A stretch of DNA of 64,000 nt from Posidonia oceanica (lineage: Eukaryota > Streptophyta > Magnoliopsida > Alismatales > Posidoniaceae). A program made the translations under genes and the position numbers. Below, piece by piece: positions 44,028-53,688 of the stretch (positions are counted from its first letter, which is position 1; each line of letters begins with the position of its first letter). The notes below the pieces were generated by a model. It was not told where the DNA came from, made no database searches, and worked only from the letters and a program-made list of their open reading frames with translations. The stretch is from assembly GCA_037176725.1 (NCBI GenBank), contig JAZBRS010000014.1:75808501-75872500 (forward strand), read 5' to 3'.

Positions 44028-45353
44028 CTACTGATAGTACTTCTTGAGGTAGCATGCATTGACCGGCTCTGACCGCCCACTCTAGTCCATGTCCTTAAGG
44101 ATTGCTGCGCCGCCTGAGAATGCCTGCTTGACCAGAAAGGGGCCACACCAGTTGGGTCGGAATTTGCCTCGACCGTCTGGCAAGTGGATGGCTCGCAAGA
44201 CAAGGTCACCTGGCTGGAAGCTCCTGGGCCGCACCTTCTTCAAGTATGCTCTTGCCATCCACTTCTGGTAGCAGCGAGCGTTGTGCATTGCTTGCAGTTT
44301 ATGCTCATCAATCAGGTTGAGCTGGGCGCAGCGGTCCTCGACCCATTCTGCTTCTTCCAGCTCTGCTTCTCGCAGGATTCGCAGCGAAGGGATCTCCACT
44401 TCGACAGGCAGCACCGCCTCCATGCCATATGCTAGTGAGTATGGGGTGGCTCCTATCGAGGTCCGCACTGATGTCCTGTACGCCTAGAGTGTGTACGGGA
44501 GCTTATCATGCCAGTCTTTGTGGGTTACTGCCATCTTCTTCATTATTTTCATAATGTTTTTGTTGGCAGACTCCACTGCTTCATTCATCTGCGGCCGATA
44601 TGGCGAGGATCTATGATGCTTGATCTGGTGCTTCTGCAGGTATTCCTCGATCCTCTTTGCAATAAAGTTGGAGCCATTGTCAGAGATGATTGCATGCGGG
44701 ACCCCATACCGGGTGACAATGTTGTTTCTAATAAACCTCTCTGTCACTGCAGCTGTGACCGCCTTGTAGGAGGCTGCTTCCACCCACTTAGTGAAGTAGT
44801 CTATCGCTACCAGAATGAAGCGATGATCATTCGATGCGGCAGGGTGTATAGCGCCGATTGCATCAATCCCCTAGGTGGAGAAGGGCCATGGCAAGGACAT
44901 GCTATGCAATTCCTGCGGGGGTGCGTGCATAAGATTACCATGGATCTGGTAGTTGTGGCATCTACGCACAAACTGGCAATAGTCTGCCTCCATGGTTGAC
45001 CAAAAATAGCCTTGCAACATGATCTTCTTGGCCAGCAGCACACCATTCATGTGCGGACCACAAGTCCCTGCCTGAACTTGGAGCATAAGCGTGTCGGCCT
45101 CTGGCTTGCTCAAGCAGCGCAAGAGCATCTGACTGTATGACCTTCTGTATAGCTGCCCTGCCCCTAACACATACTTTGACGCCAGACGCACCAAAGTTCT
45201 TCTATCTGTTGCTGAGGTGCCAGGCGGGTGGTTGCCAGACTCCAGGAAGGCTTTGATATCGCAATACCAAGGCTGCTCTTCCACCGGGTCTGCCTCCTCT
45301 ATGCTCATGCATTGCGCAGACTGCTCCATGCATGTAACTGATACATCCACTGC
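44028..45353 (-). pseudogene. element D integrase, broken
   Basis: This inserts cDNA into host DNA. It is read in one frame from the aRNH end to the stop TAG 44028-44030 (KKYYQ end). The zinc region is damaged: the first His position reads Gln (QVQAGTCGPH) and the second Cys reads Tyr (RRCHNYQ). The catalytic triad is present: D in GIDAIGAI, D in IISDNGSNF, E in NEAVESANK. The C-terminal domain (FQPGDLVLRA, GKFRPNWCGPFLVKQ) is intact. In-frame stops are at 44871-44873, 44484-44486 and 44082-44084 (each a Trp place in relatives, e.g. LWAYRTS), plus 45354-45356 at the border. No frameshift is seen in this region. Confidence 0.88.
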
Positions 45354-45800
45354 TCAGTCTTCAGGTATACTGAGCCAGGATGCCAAGGTTGCTAGCGCAT
45401 CTGCGTATGCATTCCTTGCCCTGTTCATGTACGAGAAGCAGATGCTTGCAAATTGTTCGATCAGCTTCAGCAGGTGTTTGTGATATGGCACTAACTTTGG
45501 ATCCTTTGTTCTCCAATCGCCATTCACTTGGGAAATCACCAGCATGGCATCGCCGTGCACATGCAGCTTCTGTGCCTCATGCTCGAGCGCGACCTTTAGT
45601 CCCAGAATGCATGCTTCATATTCTGCTTCATTATTAGTGCATTTGAAGGTCAACTTCCTTGCGAAGGGGATTATCTGCCCCTACGGCGTGGTCAGCACCG
45701 TGCCTATGCCTCGACCCTTCTTGTTGACAACGCCATCAAAGTAGAGCTGCCACTGCTCTAAGTCTTTGGGGTCCTCCTCAGAGTCTTCCATTGCAAAGAG
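45354..45800 (-). pseudogene. element D archaeal-type RNase H (aRNH)
   Basis: A second RNase H domain placed between the RT-linked RNase H and integrase, which is typical of Tat-clade gypsy elements. The four acidic residues can be placed: D in YFDGVVN, E in NEAEYEAC, D in HVHGDAML, D in YADALATLAS. It carries stops at 45681-45683 (near TPxGQI) and at 45354-45356 after SWLSIPED. It removes RNA from RNA-DNA hybrids, but why Tat elements carry a second copy is not settled. Confidence 0.85.
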
Positions 45801-46166
45801 GATGTCCTCATCCGGGAACTGCGTCTAGAGAAGCTGGTATTCAGGCAAAGGAAAGTCTGCAAGGTGATCTGCCATGGCTTGGCCCTTCATGGCTCGCTGT
45901 GTGACAAAGGTGATGTCGTACTGAGATAACAGTACCTGCCACTTAACGCATCTACCCACCATTGCTGGCTTCTGGAAGAGGAACTTTATGGGGTCATGCT
46001 GGCATAGAAGCCAGACTAGATATGCCATCATATAGTGCCTCAGCTTCTGTGCAGCCCAGAAGAGGGATAGGCAGGTCTTCTCCATTGTGCTATACCTGGC
46101 TTCGCAATCATTGAATTTCTTGCTCAGGTAATAAATTGCATGCTCCTTTCTACCAGATTCATCATG
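45801..46166 (-). pseudogene. element D RT-linked RNase H
   Basis: This follows RT directly in the same frame, after a TAG at 46167-46169. The visible motifs are LSKKFNDCEARYSTMEKTCL and LLSQYDITFVTQRAMKGQAM, normal for gypsy RNase H. It ends at a TAG at 45825-45827 in the linker before aRNH. The stop codons split the domain but there is no frameshift. Confidence 0.8.
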
Positions 46167-47230
46167 CTAGCCCAAGACGGCACCCATGGAATGCTGCGTG
46201 GTAGAGAGGTAGAGAAGTAGAGGTCTCCCTGGCGTGGGAGGGACCAAAACAGGAGGCTTGGTCAGGAGCTGTTTGATCTTGTCAAAGGCAGCTTGGCACT
46301 CCTCGCTCCAGTTAATCTGTGCATTCTTCTTCAGGAGCTTGAAGATCGGTTCGCATATAGGCGTGAGCTGCGCAATGAACCGACTGATATACTGCAGGCG
46401 TCCGAGTAGGCGTCGGACTTCTTTCTCTGTCCTAGGGGGTGGCATATCCACGATGGCTTTTGCCTTCATCAGGTCCACTTCAATCCCTTTCTGGCTAACA
46501 ATGTAGTGCAGGAGCTTGCCAGAAGATGCCCCAAACACGCACTTGCTGGGGTTGAGGCGCAGCTTGTACTTTCTTAAGCGATCAAAGAGCTTCCTTAAGC
46601 AAGCAAGGTGATCCTCAGGCTCTTTGGTCTTGGCAATCATATCATCCACGTATACCTCAACTTCTTGATGCATGAGGTCGTGGAAAAGTGCGATCATGGC
46701 CCTCTGATAGGTTGCATCTGTATTTTTCAGCCCAAATGGCATAACTTGATAGCAGAAGACACCCCAAGGGGTGATGAATGATGTTTTCTCCATATCCTCC
46801 TCTGCCATTCTGATCTCGTGATAGCCAGAGAAGCCGTTGATGAAGGAGAGCATTTTGTGCCTTGCAGTGTTATCGACTAGGATGTCAATGTGCGGTAGTG
46901 GAAAATCATGCTTGGGACTCGCCTTATTCAAGTCCCGATAATCGATGCACATGTGGACTTGTCCATCTTTTTTAGGCACTGGCATGACGTTTGCAAGCCA
47001 TTCAGGGTAAAGGACGACCTTGAGGAAGTTAACATTGTGCTGCTTCATGATCTCCTCGTTGATCATAAGTAGCCACTGCGGTCGCCATCGCCTTAGCTTC
47101 TGCTTTACTGGCCTTGCATCTGGGTCCAAAGGTAGGTTGTGCACAATTATCTCAATGCCGAGGCCAACCATATCCTCATAGCTCCAAGCGAAGTCATCCG
47201 CATATTCCTTCAAGAATGTGATGAATTCTG
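46167..47230 (-). pseudogene. element D reverse transcriptase
   Basis: About 350 codons of gypsy RT, the enzyme that copies element RNA into DNA. Motifs in order: EYADDFAWSYEDM, PVPKKDGQVHMCIDYRDLNK, FPLPHIDILVD, GYHEIRMAEEDMEKTSFIT, PWGVFCYQVMPFGLKN, ATYQRAM and the catalytic YVDD (VEVYVDDMIAK). The sequence LNPSKCVFGASSGKLL and the RRLLGRLQYISRFIAQL region follow. The frame runs on upstream (ARAEFITFL) to a TAG near 47238-47240. It ends at TAG 46167-46169, a likely Gln place. With the RNase H and integrase parts it forms a continuous frame down to 44028. Confidence 0.92.
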
Positions 47231-48820
47231 CTCTAGCCTAAGGCGACAGAAGGGCGCTAATGCGGACCTCTTTGACTTCTTCTGCTGTGCCAATGCTGAC
47301 AACCTCTATCTCCTCTTCGACATGGAGGTGGGGCCTTCTGGATTGTCGTCGTGGGGCCGGAACTCAAGCGATGGTTCATCATTCTTGTCTTCACCTGCAT
47401 CATCCTCCTCTCCATATGCAACAAGTTCCGAGAGGATCTCCTTCTCAAAGGTGGGGTCTGAGATATCGAAGGAGTGCAAGTGTTCCACTGCTTGGCCCTG
47501 GTGATGCTTCAGGATGGTCACGCTTACCCGAGTGTTTTTATACCCTCGGCGTGTGACCTTTGTCCTGGCAAGCTCCTCGACTGGCTCTGCCTGCTCTGAC
47601 TCTACTGATGGTTCTACTGATTCTGCTGCTGTCTGTGCTGAAGCTAACTGTGCTACTGCTTGCTACGCGTGGGTTGCATGTGCTACCGCTTGCTGCTGTG
47701 CTGTTGGTGCCTGCTGCATTACTGCTTGTGCATGTTGTGCTGCTGCTGATGCATGTTGTACTGCTGCTGGTGCATGTTGTACTACTGCTGGTGCATGTTG
47801 TGCCAATGCCGCCACTTGCGGTGCTGCTAGTGCTGTTTGTGGTGCTGATGCTGCTGGTATCTGCTGCACTGTGATTTCCTCTGCATGCTCTGGCATGCTT
47901 GCCAAGGATATATCAGGCTGGCGGCTGATCAGGGTATTGTCGCCTACTGCATTGCCTAAGTGTGGCATGCGCTGCACAAACCATCGAGACCCACTCCTTG
48001 GCTACAGGGTGATCAGTTCATCTGGTCTAGCGGGTGCCTCGAGTGCTAGATCTTCCTCTAAGACCATGATAGAGGGATCTACGGCCACAGCCTTCCCCTT
48101 CTTCTGTGCTGTCTCATGCTCTGCGACGTCCTGCGCCAGCGACGCAAGCTACTCCTGGAATAACTACTCCAAGTCCCCCATTGAGAAATCAATCTGAGCG
48201 TTTGTAGCCGCTCCTGCCTCCTCATCCAAGGGTGAGTCGACGTAATAAGCGACTACCGGGCCTGCGGTCAGTCCTGGCTTGACTGCTGGGCTTTCTACTG
48301 CTTGGGGCACTTGTTTCGCTGCTGCTGGGTAGGCTGCTAGGGTCACTGCTGCTACTACCGGGGAGGCACAACTGCTCTTCTAGGGGGCCAATGGCTGGGC
48401 CGCCATGCTTGGGGATGAAGCGCCGGTGCCTGTGGGTGACAGTGGTTGTCTCTCGGTAGCAGCGGCAAGAATCTTCCGTATAGCAAGATCTGCTGAGGCT
48501 GACAGTGGTATGCCTAACAGAGCCACCTGGCATGCTTGTGGCGCTGTCAATGATGTGGGCTGAGTCACACTGGCGTCTGATCCGACTGACTGTGCCATCG
48601 GAGAAGGTGATTTCCATGCTGGTGCGGCTGCGGCCACAGGCTGACTGTCGGATAACGCCGGCGGGCATGCTTCTAACTCTGGCGCTGTGGCTACGACTGT
48701 CGGCGACTTTGGTGATGCTGCAAGAAGAGGGGAAACTGTCAGCCCCGCCCCAGGGTTTGCCAATTCTGCTGCTCCATTAGCGAGTGCTGAGCAAACTGAC
48801 CGGGACGCAGTCACGCTAAG
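47231..48820 (-). pseudogene. element D spacer between protease and RT
   Basis: Low-complexity coding sequence, Ala/Ser/Pro/Gln rich. It stays in the protease frame to about 47335, then a 1 bp frameshift joins it to the RT frame. It includes a YYVDSPLDEEAG motif, KGKAVAVDP and SIMVLEED, all shared with element B, so it is a real part of the polyprotein. A 21 bp repeat (47729-47812) encodes QHAPAVV-like heptads. Stops include 48164-48166. I see no intron of the kind reported in Ogre between protease and RT. Confidence 0.7.
47729..47812 (-). repeat. 21 bp tandem repeat encoding heptads
   Basis: Four units start at 47729, 47750, 47771 and 47792, each close to TGCATGTTGTACTGCTGCTG on the + strand. 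On D's strand they encode QHAPAVV/QHAPAAV/QHASAAA-like units. The length multiple of 3 keeps the frame. Confidence 0.85.
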
Positions 48821-49867
48821 CTAATCCTTGCTGCTGGTTGGGGCTGCCTCAACTATGCTAGACTCCTCCTCATCTGAGTAGTAGTCCTCAATGCAGACCC
48901 ATTCTTCCTCCGGCAGCTGAGAGCTCGGGCATAATGCCTGCTGCGCTGGGGCCTCACTGCTGTTTGCATTCAGGATACCTACACTGGTGAAGTTAGTGAG
49001 GTCCTGCGGGATAGCCATTCTCTGATCCTTGTGCTGCATGCATCTGTCTTTGCTGGACTGTGGGTCATATCCGAGACCTTCAGAATCTCTTCGCTCTGCT
49101 GCTCTGATCGGCTCAGCGCTTCCCTGGCCGTATCGCCCGAGCGGCGTTCCCTTGACATAGCCCCACCTGTGACAGACATTTTCGACCATCCGAAAGGTGT
49201 TGCTGTGAATGGCCAAGGAGTTGACACGTTCAAGATTAGGTACAAAGCTAACCGGCTCACACCAATTAACTCGATACAGGGCCGTTGAAAGCTCAGGGTC
49301 AAAAGGGATAGTATGCGAAGAGATGGGCGCAACCGCCTCGATCCGCTCCTTCTCGAAGTTTTCCGCCATTACAACGATAACATCGTCACCGTGGCGAAAC
49401 TTGATCATGCGGTGGAGGGTTGAGGGGATGACCTAATGCTTGTGGAGCCAAGGGCGCCCAAGCAAGAAGTTAAAGTTAGGCTCCAAGTCAACAATGTAGA
49501 ATTCCATATCGAACGTGACCAGGCCAATGATCAGAGGAATAATCAGAATCCCTAGAGCGTCATGGTGAGTGTTGTTAAAAGTTGTCATTCCCTTTATCGC
49601 CGGAGTGATATCCTCGGCTTTGAATCCGAGCCTAGTTGCAGTGCACAGCGGGCAGACATTAAGGCCTGACCCGTTATCAACCAGCGATAGGGGAATGCGA
49701 AAGTTTTTGTATTGCACCGTGACAAGCAAGGATTGGTTATGATTAATCCCCGCCGGAGGTAGCTCATCACTTGTGAAAGAGATGATCTGAGGCTCCGCGA
49801 TGACGCCAACCATGCTTTCCAGGGCCGCGGGTTCTATGGCTTGGGACACACGGGCTGCTTGGAACAC
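48821..49867 (-). pseudogene. element D protease region with G-patch-like motif
   Basis: Aspartic protease plus downstream G-patch-like segment. It has LVDNGSGLNVCPL (catalytic Asp in D-N-G-S-G), FNFLLGRPWLHKH, and further on CHRWGYVKGTPLGRYGQG. A TAG at 49433-49435 after HKH breaks it (CAG in B), giving two open parts, 49867-49433 and 49408-48821. The second ends at DYYSDEEESS...TSSKD with a stop at 48821-48823. The order and length match elements B and C. Confidence 0.85.
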
Positions 49868-50403
49868 TCGGAGAAAAGCCTCACGGTGTTCAGAAGAGGA
49901 GTGTATAAGGTCCCAAATGGAAATATCGGCTTTAACCCTCCTAAACTGGGAGGTAATGTCGGTTTTGTGGTGTGGCTTTCTGGTGATAGGAGGGGATGCT
50001 TTGGGAGTTAGCTCTACCGGCTAGGTGCAGGGGGTTGGCTTGATGCTGGGGGTGCTACGGGCTGGCTAACTGGTAGGGGTGCTGCTGGCTAGCTTGCTGG
50101 TGGGGGTGCAACGGGTGCTGGACGGCTGGGCCTTACCACCGGTGCTACAGGCTGGTATACCCTCCCCGATCGCGTGACTTCTGTGCACATTTCCATGGCA
50201 TAGTTGTAGGGCACGCGATGGGGGTCCCAGGTTAAATCAATAACCGTAGGGGCCTGTGCTGCGAGCACAAGAGGGGCTACCGGAGGGTTGGCTGGGCGAT
50301 AGGGCGAAGGGTACTGGTGTTGGTATGTTGCTGGGGGCCCTAGCTGAGACCTAGCTAACAAGCTGACTGGGGGCCTACCTAAATAGGAGGCAGGGGTTTG
50401 GGC
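49868..50403 (-). pseudogene. element D polyprotein linker between zinc knuckle and protease
   Basis: Pro/Ala-rich coding remnant. The part 50361-50089 (LGPPATYQHQYPSPYRPANP, VIDLTWDPHRVPYNYAMEM) matches the B linker (VIDLTLDTHRVPYSYATEM). Stops and frameshifts separate it from its neighbours. Confidence 0.65.
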
Positions 50404-50970
50404 CTACGGTCTGGCTTGAAGGTGTACAGGGGCAGGGGTCTGAGGATGCATGGTAGGGCGAGCGGCGGAGCGCCTCGGCCTGGCACGCGGTCGGATCATA
50501 TGGACTCCCGACTCGGAGCCGGCAATAGCCGCACGATACAGAGAGAGAGGAAAGGGCTCCAAGACATCATGATTGAGCTCGGAGGGGTCCAGCACAGACG
50601 TAGCAGGCCCAGAGGGGGAGAGAGAATAGATTCCCAAGGTCCCCGTGCCTTCCGGATTGGGATGCTCCAGGAAGGGCTGGTGGACGATGCTGGGATGAGG
50701 AGGTGCTAATGCTTGTGTAGGGGCTGATGCTGATAAAGGAGCAGATATGGGTGCCTCATGTGTATGGATCGTAATCGTTCCCGATTCGATCAAATTCTGG
50801 ATGGCGTCCTGCAAAGTGAGGCAACTGTTCGTTGAGTGCCCTACGGCTCGATGAAAGTCGCAAAAAAGGTGCGCCTTATGCCAATGCGGAAGTGGATTTG
50901 GTAGCGGGCAAGCCTTGAGAAACCTCAAAAATGTCGCAACCTTGGGGAGGACGGCGCTCAGCGGCTCCAC
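50404..50970 (-). pseudogene. element D gag C-terminal region with zinc knuckle
   Basis: 188 codons, starting MEPLSAVLPKVATFLRFL like the B and C copies. It carries a CCHC-like knuckle CDFHRAVGHSTNSC, followed by the LQDAIQNLIESG helix and a Ser/Pro-rich linker ending in RPRARPRRSAARP. It is separated from the upstream gag by stops and a frame change near 50970-51000. Confidence 0.8.
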
Positions 50971-51785
50971 CAGTGGGGTGAATTGATGCCGTGGTTGCCT
51001 TTGCCCCTGGGGCTGCGCTTACCGGACCGGTGTGAGAGGATACATCGGTTGGGCAGTGGTAGTGATTTGTGGTATGGGAGGTGCTCTAGGTGCTGTGCAT
51101 ATACTACTTGATGCGGGGGAGGCCGAACGGCCAGCTGAATAGGCATGGGCGCGGGGTCGATGTAGGCAACAGTAGGTTTTGGAGAGTCCTTCTTCTTGGG
51201 CCGGCTGCTAGTGGTACCACTGTTGTTGCTGCTGGGGTTGCTGCTGGTGTTGTTGCTGTTACTGCTGGTGGTGGCCTACTTGGCAAACGCAGAGAGTGTT
51301 GGGAAGTTGCCACTCCGTAGCAAACTCTCCACGCGGATGCCAGCCCGAATCAGTGTAGTGAAGGTTGTGACAGGTTGAATGCTGAGTAGAGCCCCGACAG
51401 CAGGCTGCGCACCCCCGATCACAATCTCGAGGGACTCCTCATCAGAGGGTCCATCTCGAACCTACGAAGCGAGTGCACGCCAGCGGCCGACATACTCCCC
51501 TAACGGCTCGCCGGGGTTCTACTTTAATGCGACCAGGTCCGCGCACTTAGGGACCAGGTCCAGGTTGAAGGAATATTGTCCCAGGAACGCCTGGCTGAGG
51601 TCGTTCCACGTCTTGATGCTGGCCATGTCAAGTGAGGTGAACCACTTGAGTGCAGGGCCACTTAGACTTTTCTGGAACAAGCGGATTAGCAACCTCTCGT
51701 CAGCCTGGAGCTGAGCGAGATCTCCGCAGTACACCTTCAGATGTGCTATTGGACAACCTTTACCATTATATTTTTCAAATACCGG
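50971..51785 (-). pseudogene. element D gag core, cut by element B
   Basis: The reading starts at the B insertion point with EKYNGKGCP, so the gag N terminus is beyond B, outside the window. The gag domain follows (LIRLFQKSLSGPALKWF, FLGQYSFNLDLVPK). A TAG at 51519-51521 replaces the Gln of relatives, and further stops of the same kind follow before a KKKDSPKPTVAY stretch. The first 14 residues of the open frame here come from the LTR of B and are not gag. Confidence 0.85.
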
Positions 51786-53680
51786 TGTTGACACCCCATC
51801 TTGGCAGGCTTGGACCACTTGGAGCTCTCCTGGTGATTGCTGGACTCAAACCCAAAACAAACCAAACCCTAACCCTCCTCTTTACCCTTCAAAACCAAGC
51901 AAACTTGACCTAAGCCTTTACCCCTCTTCCCAAGCTCAAAACCTAGCCAAAATCCATAGGAAAACCCACCAACACCCACTTAGCAAACCTACCCAAGAAC
52001 TTAGAAACTTTCAAACCTAGACCATTCCCAAAAACCCTAGAAAACTTAGGTAAAACTACCCTTTTTCTACACCTCAAAACCCCTCCAAAACCTTCGTAGA
52101 ATCAAACCAAAAGTTCAGAACCAACACCTCAAACCCTAGACTGCCTACTCACGAATTTTCATCCCATTCCAAGACCTTTAAGACCTCCATTCACCCAAAT
52201 TATCCTTTTCTCTCTCCGGGATTATCATTTTCTCTCTCCTCTCTCTCTCCTGACTATCATCTCTCTTTTCATCCCCTTCTTGCTCCTTCTCTGGTCTGGC
52301 TGTGGGCCCCCTTTGGGCTTCTATCCTTCCTCTATCTTATCCCTATTTTTACTTTATTTTTAACACTTTCCCTAATTTTCAAAAAATCCTTTTCCTTCAA
52401 CCTATCTCTTTTCCTTTTATCTCCCTCATTTTTCCATTTCTTTCCTCCTTCTCTTTTCCTCTTCTCTCTTTTGCAAAAATCCATAAAAACCCCTAAAAAT
52501 CTGTAAAACCCCAAAACATAAAAGAAACAAATCAGAACCCTAAGAAAAACAATTAAAAAACATTAAACAAGCAATTAAAAACCTAAACTTAACTAAATCA
52601 AGCTAAAAGGAAAACCAAGCATGTAAGCTAAAAAATGCAAAACAAATCAAAAGAAAACACTGGAAAATCAAGAAAAAAACTAAAATGAAATCAGAACCCA
52701 CCAAGAGTAAAAACGCCATCAAAAGAATTAAAAAACAAACCCAAAAAAGAAGAATCAAAAAACAAACATTAAAACAAGTAATTAAAGAAGCAAAAGACTT
52801 AACCTAACAAACCTAAAAATAAAAAAAACAAATTAAAAAGCTTAATTAAAAGAAAAAGAAAAAAAACACATTAAGAAAGACTTAAAAAACACCCCATCAA
52901 ACCAGAAAAATCTAACTAAAAACTTCAAGAAAAATCAACAAATAAAAATCAAGGCATAATTTAAAAGACTTAAGAAAGAAAAAAACCCTAAGGAGACTAA
53001 AACTTAAAAACCTGAAAACAACCTTGATTAATACGAAAAAAAATCCTAATCAATATCCTAATTGTCCAACAAGGGAAACACAATTTTTAAAACAATTTAA
53101 AAAAGGTTTAACAAACATTTAATCAAGTGAAAACTAATTAAAAGCAAAACCAAAACCCTAAAACCCTAATCAAGCCCAAAACACATTAATCAACCCAAAA
53201 TGGCCATTAAAAAATTTAATTAAAATCGTAATTCACATCACAACCTTTCTAGTATTTTTATTTATTTTTAGTTCCTTTTTACTAATTTTATTTTTCCCAT
53301 TCTACCCTCTCTTCTTTCTTACTTCTCTTTTTCTTTCTTTCCTTTCCTTACTGGGCCCAATCCAGCCCGTTTTTCTTTTTTCTTTTATTTCTTTTCCTTC
53401 GGCCCACAGTCCGGCCTCCTTCTTCCTCCTTCTTCCCCACCTTCTGCATTTTTTTTTCTCAGCTTCTCTCCCGCGAGCGGCCAGCTACAGCCCTCCCTCC
53501 ACCATTTAAAATTCGAAGCTTCCATCTCATCAGTCCACAGCAGCTCGCCGCTCTCTCCCATCTCAGCACCAATTCCGGGAGGCATTCAATGCCTGTCGTC
53601 TCGCCGGCACCCATCTCCTCAGCTGCAGTGCGACGCCGTTGAATTCAAAAATCCCAGCGCGCGCACCGGCAACTCCTCCT

Positions 53681-53688
53681 GATATAAC
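53681..53688 (+). promoter_or_regulatory. putative TATA box of LTR B
   Basis: GATATAAC following a GC-rich stretch and preceding CTCTCT-rich sequence. It is aligned with TTAAAACC in the solo LTR and LTR C. Confidence 0.4.

Larger units (their letters stand above)
33369..51785 (-). mobile_element. element D: Tat/Ogre-like gypsy retrotransposon with third ORF, 5' end beyond the window
   Basis: On the minus strand the order is gag (51785 leftward), zinc knuckle, protease, spacer, RT, RNase H, archaeal-type RNase H, integrase, non-coding region, third ORF, repeat-rich 3' region, PPT and 3' LTR (33369-36622). This is the only element here with pol. A chromovirus fragment (39366-42294) splits the third ORF, and element B splits gag at 51785/51786. 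The gag N terminus, leader, PBS and 5' LTR should lie beyond B, outside the window. Confidence 0.85.

Noticed and set aside
47514..48197. 227-codon + strand ORF rich in Cys and Ala
   Set aside because: It is antisense to D's spacer; the 21 bp repeat and Ala/Gln-rich coding keep the other strand open.
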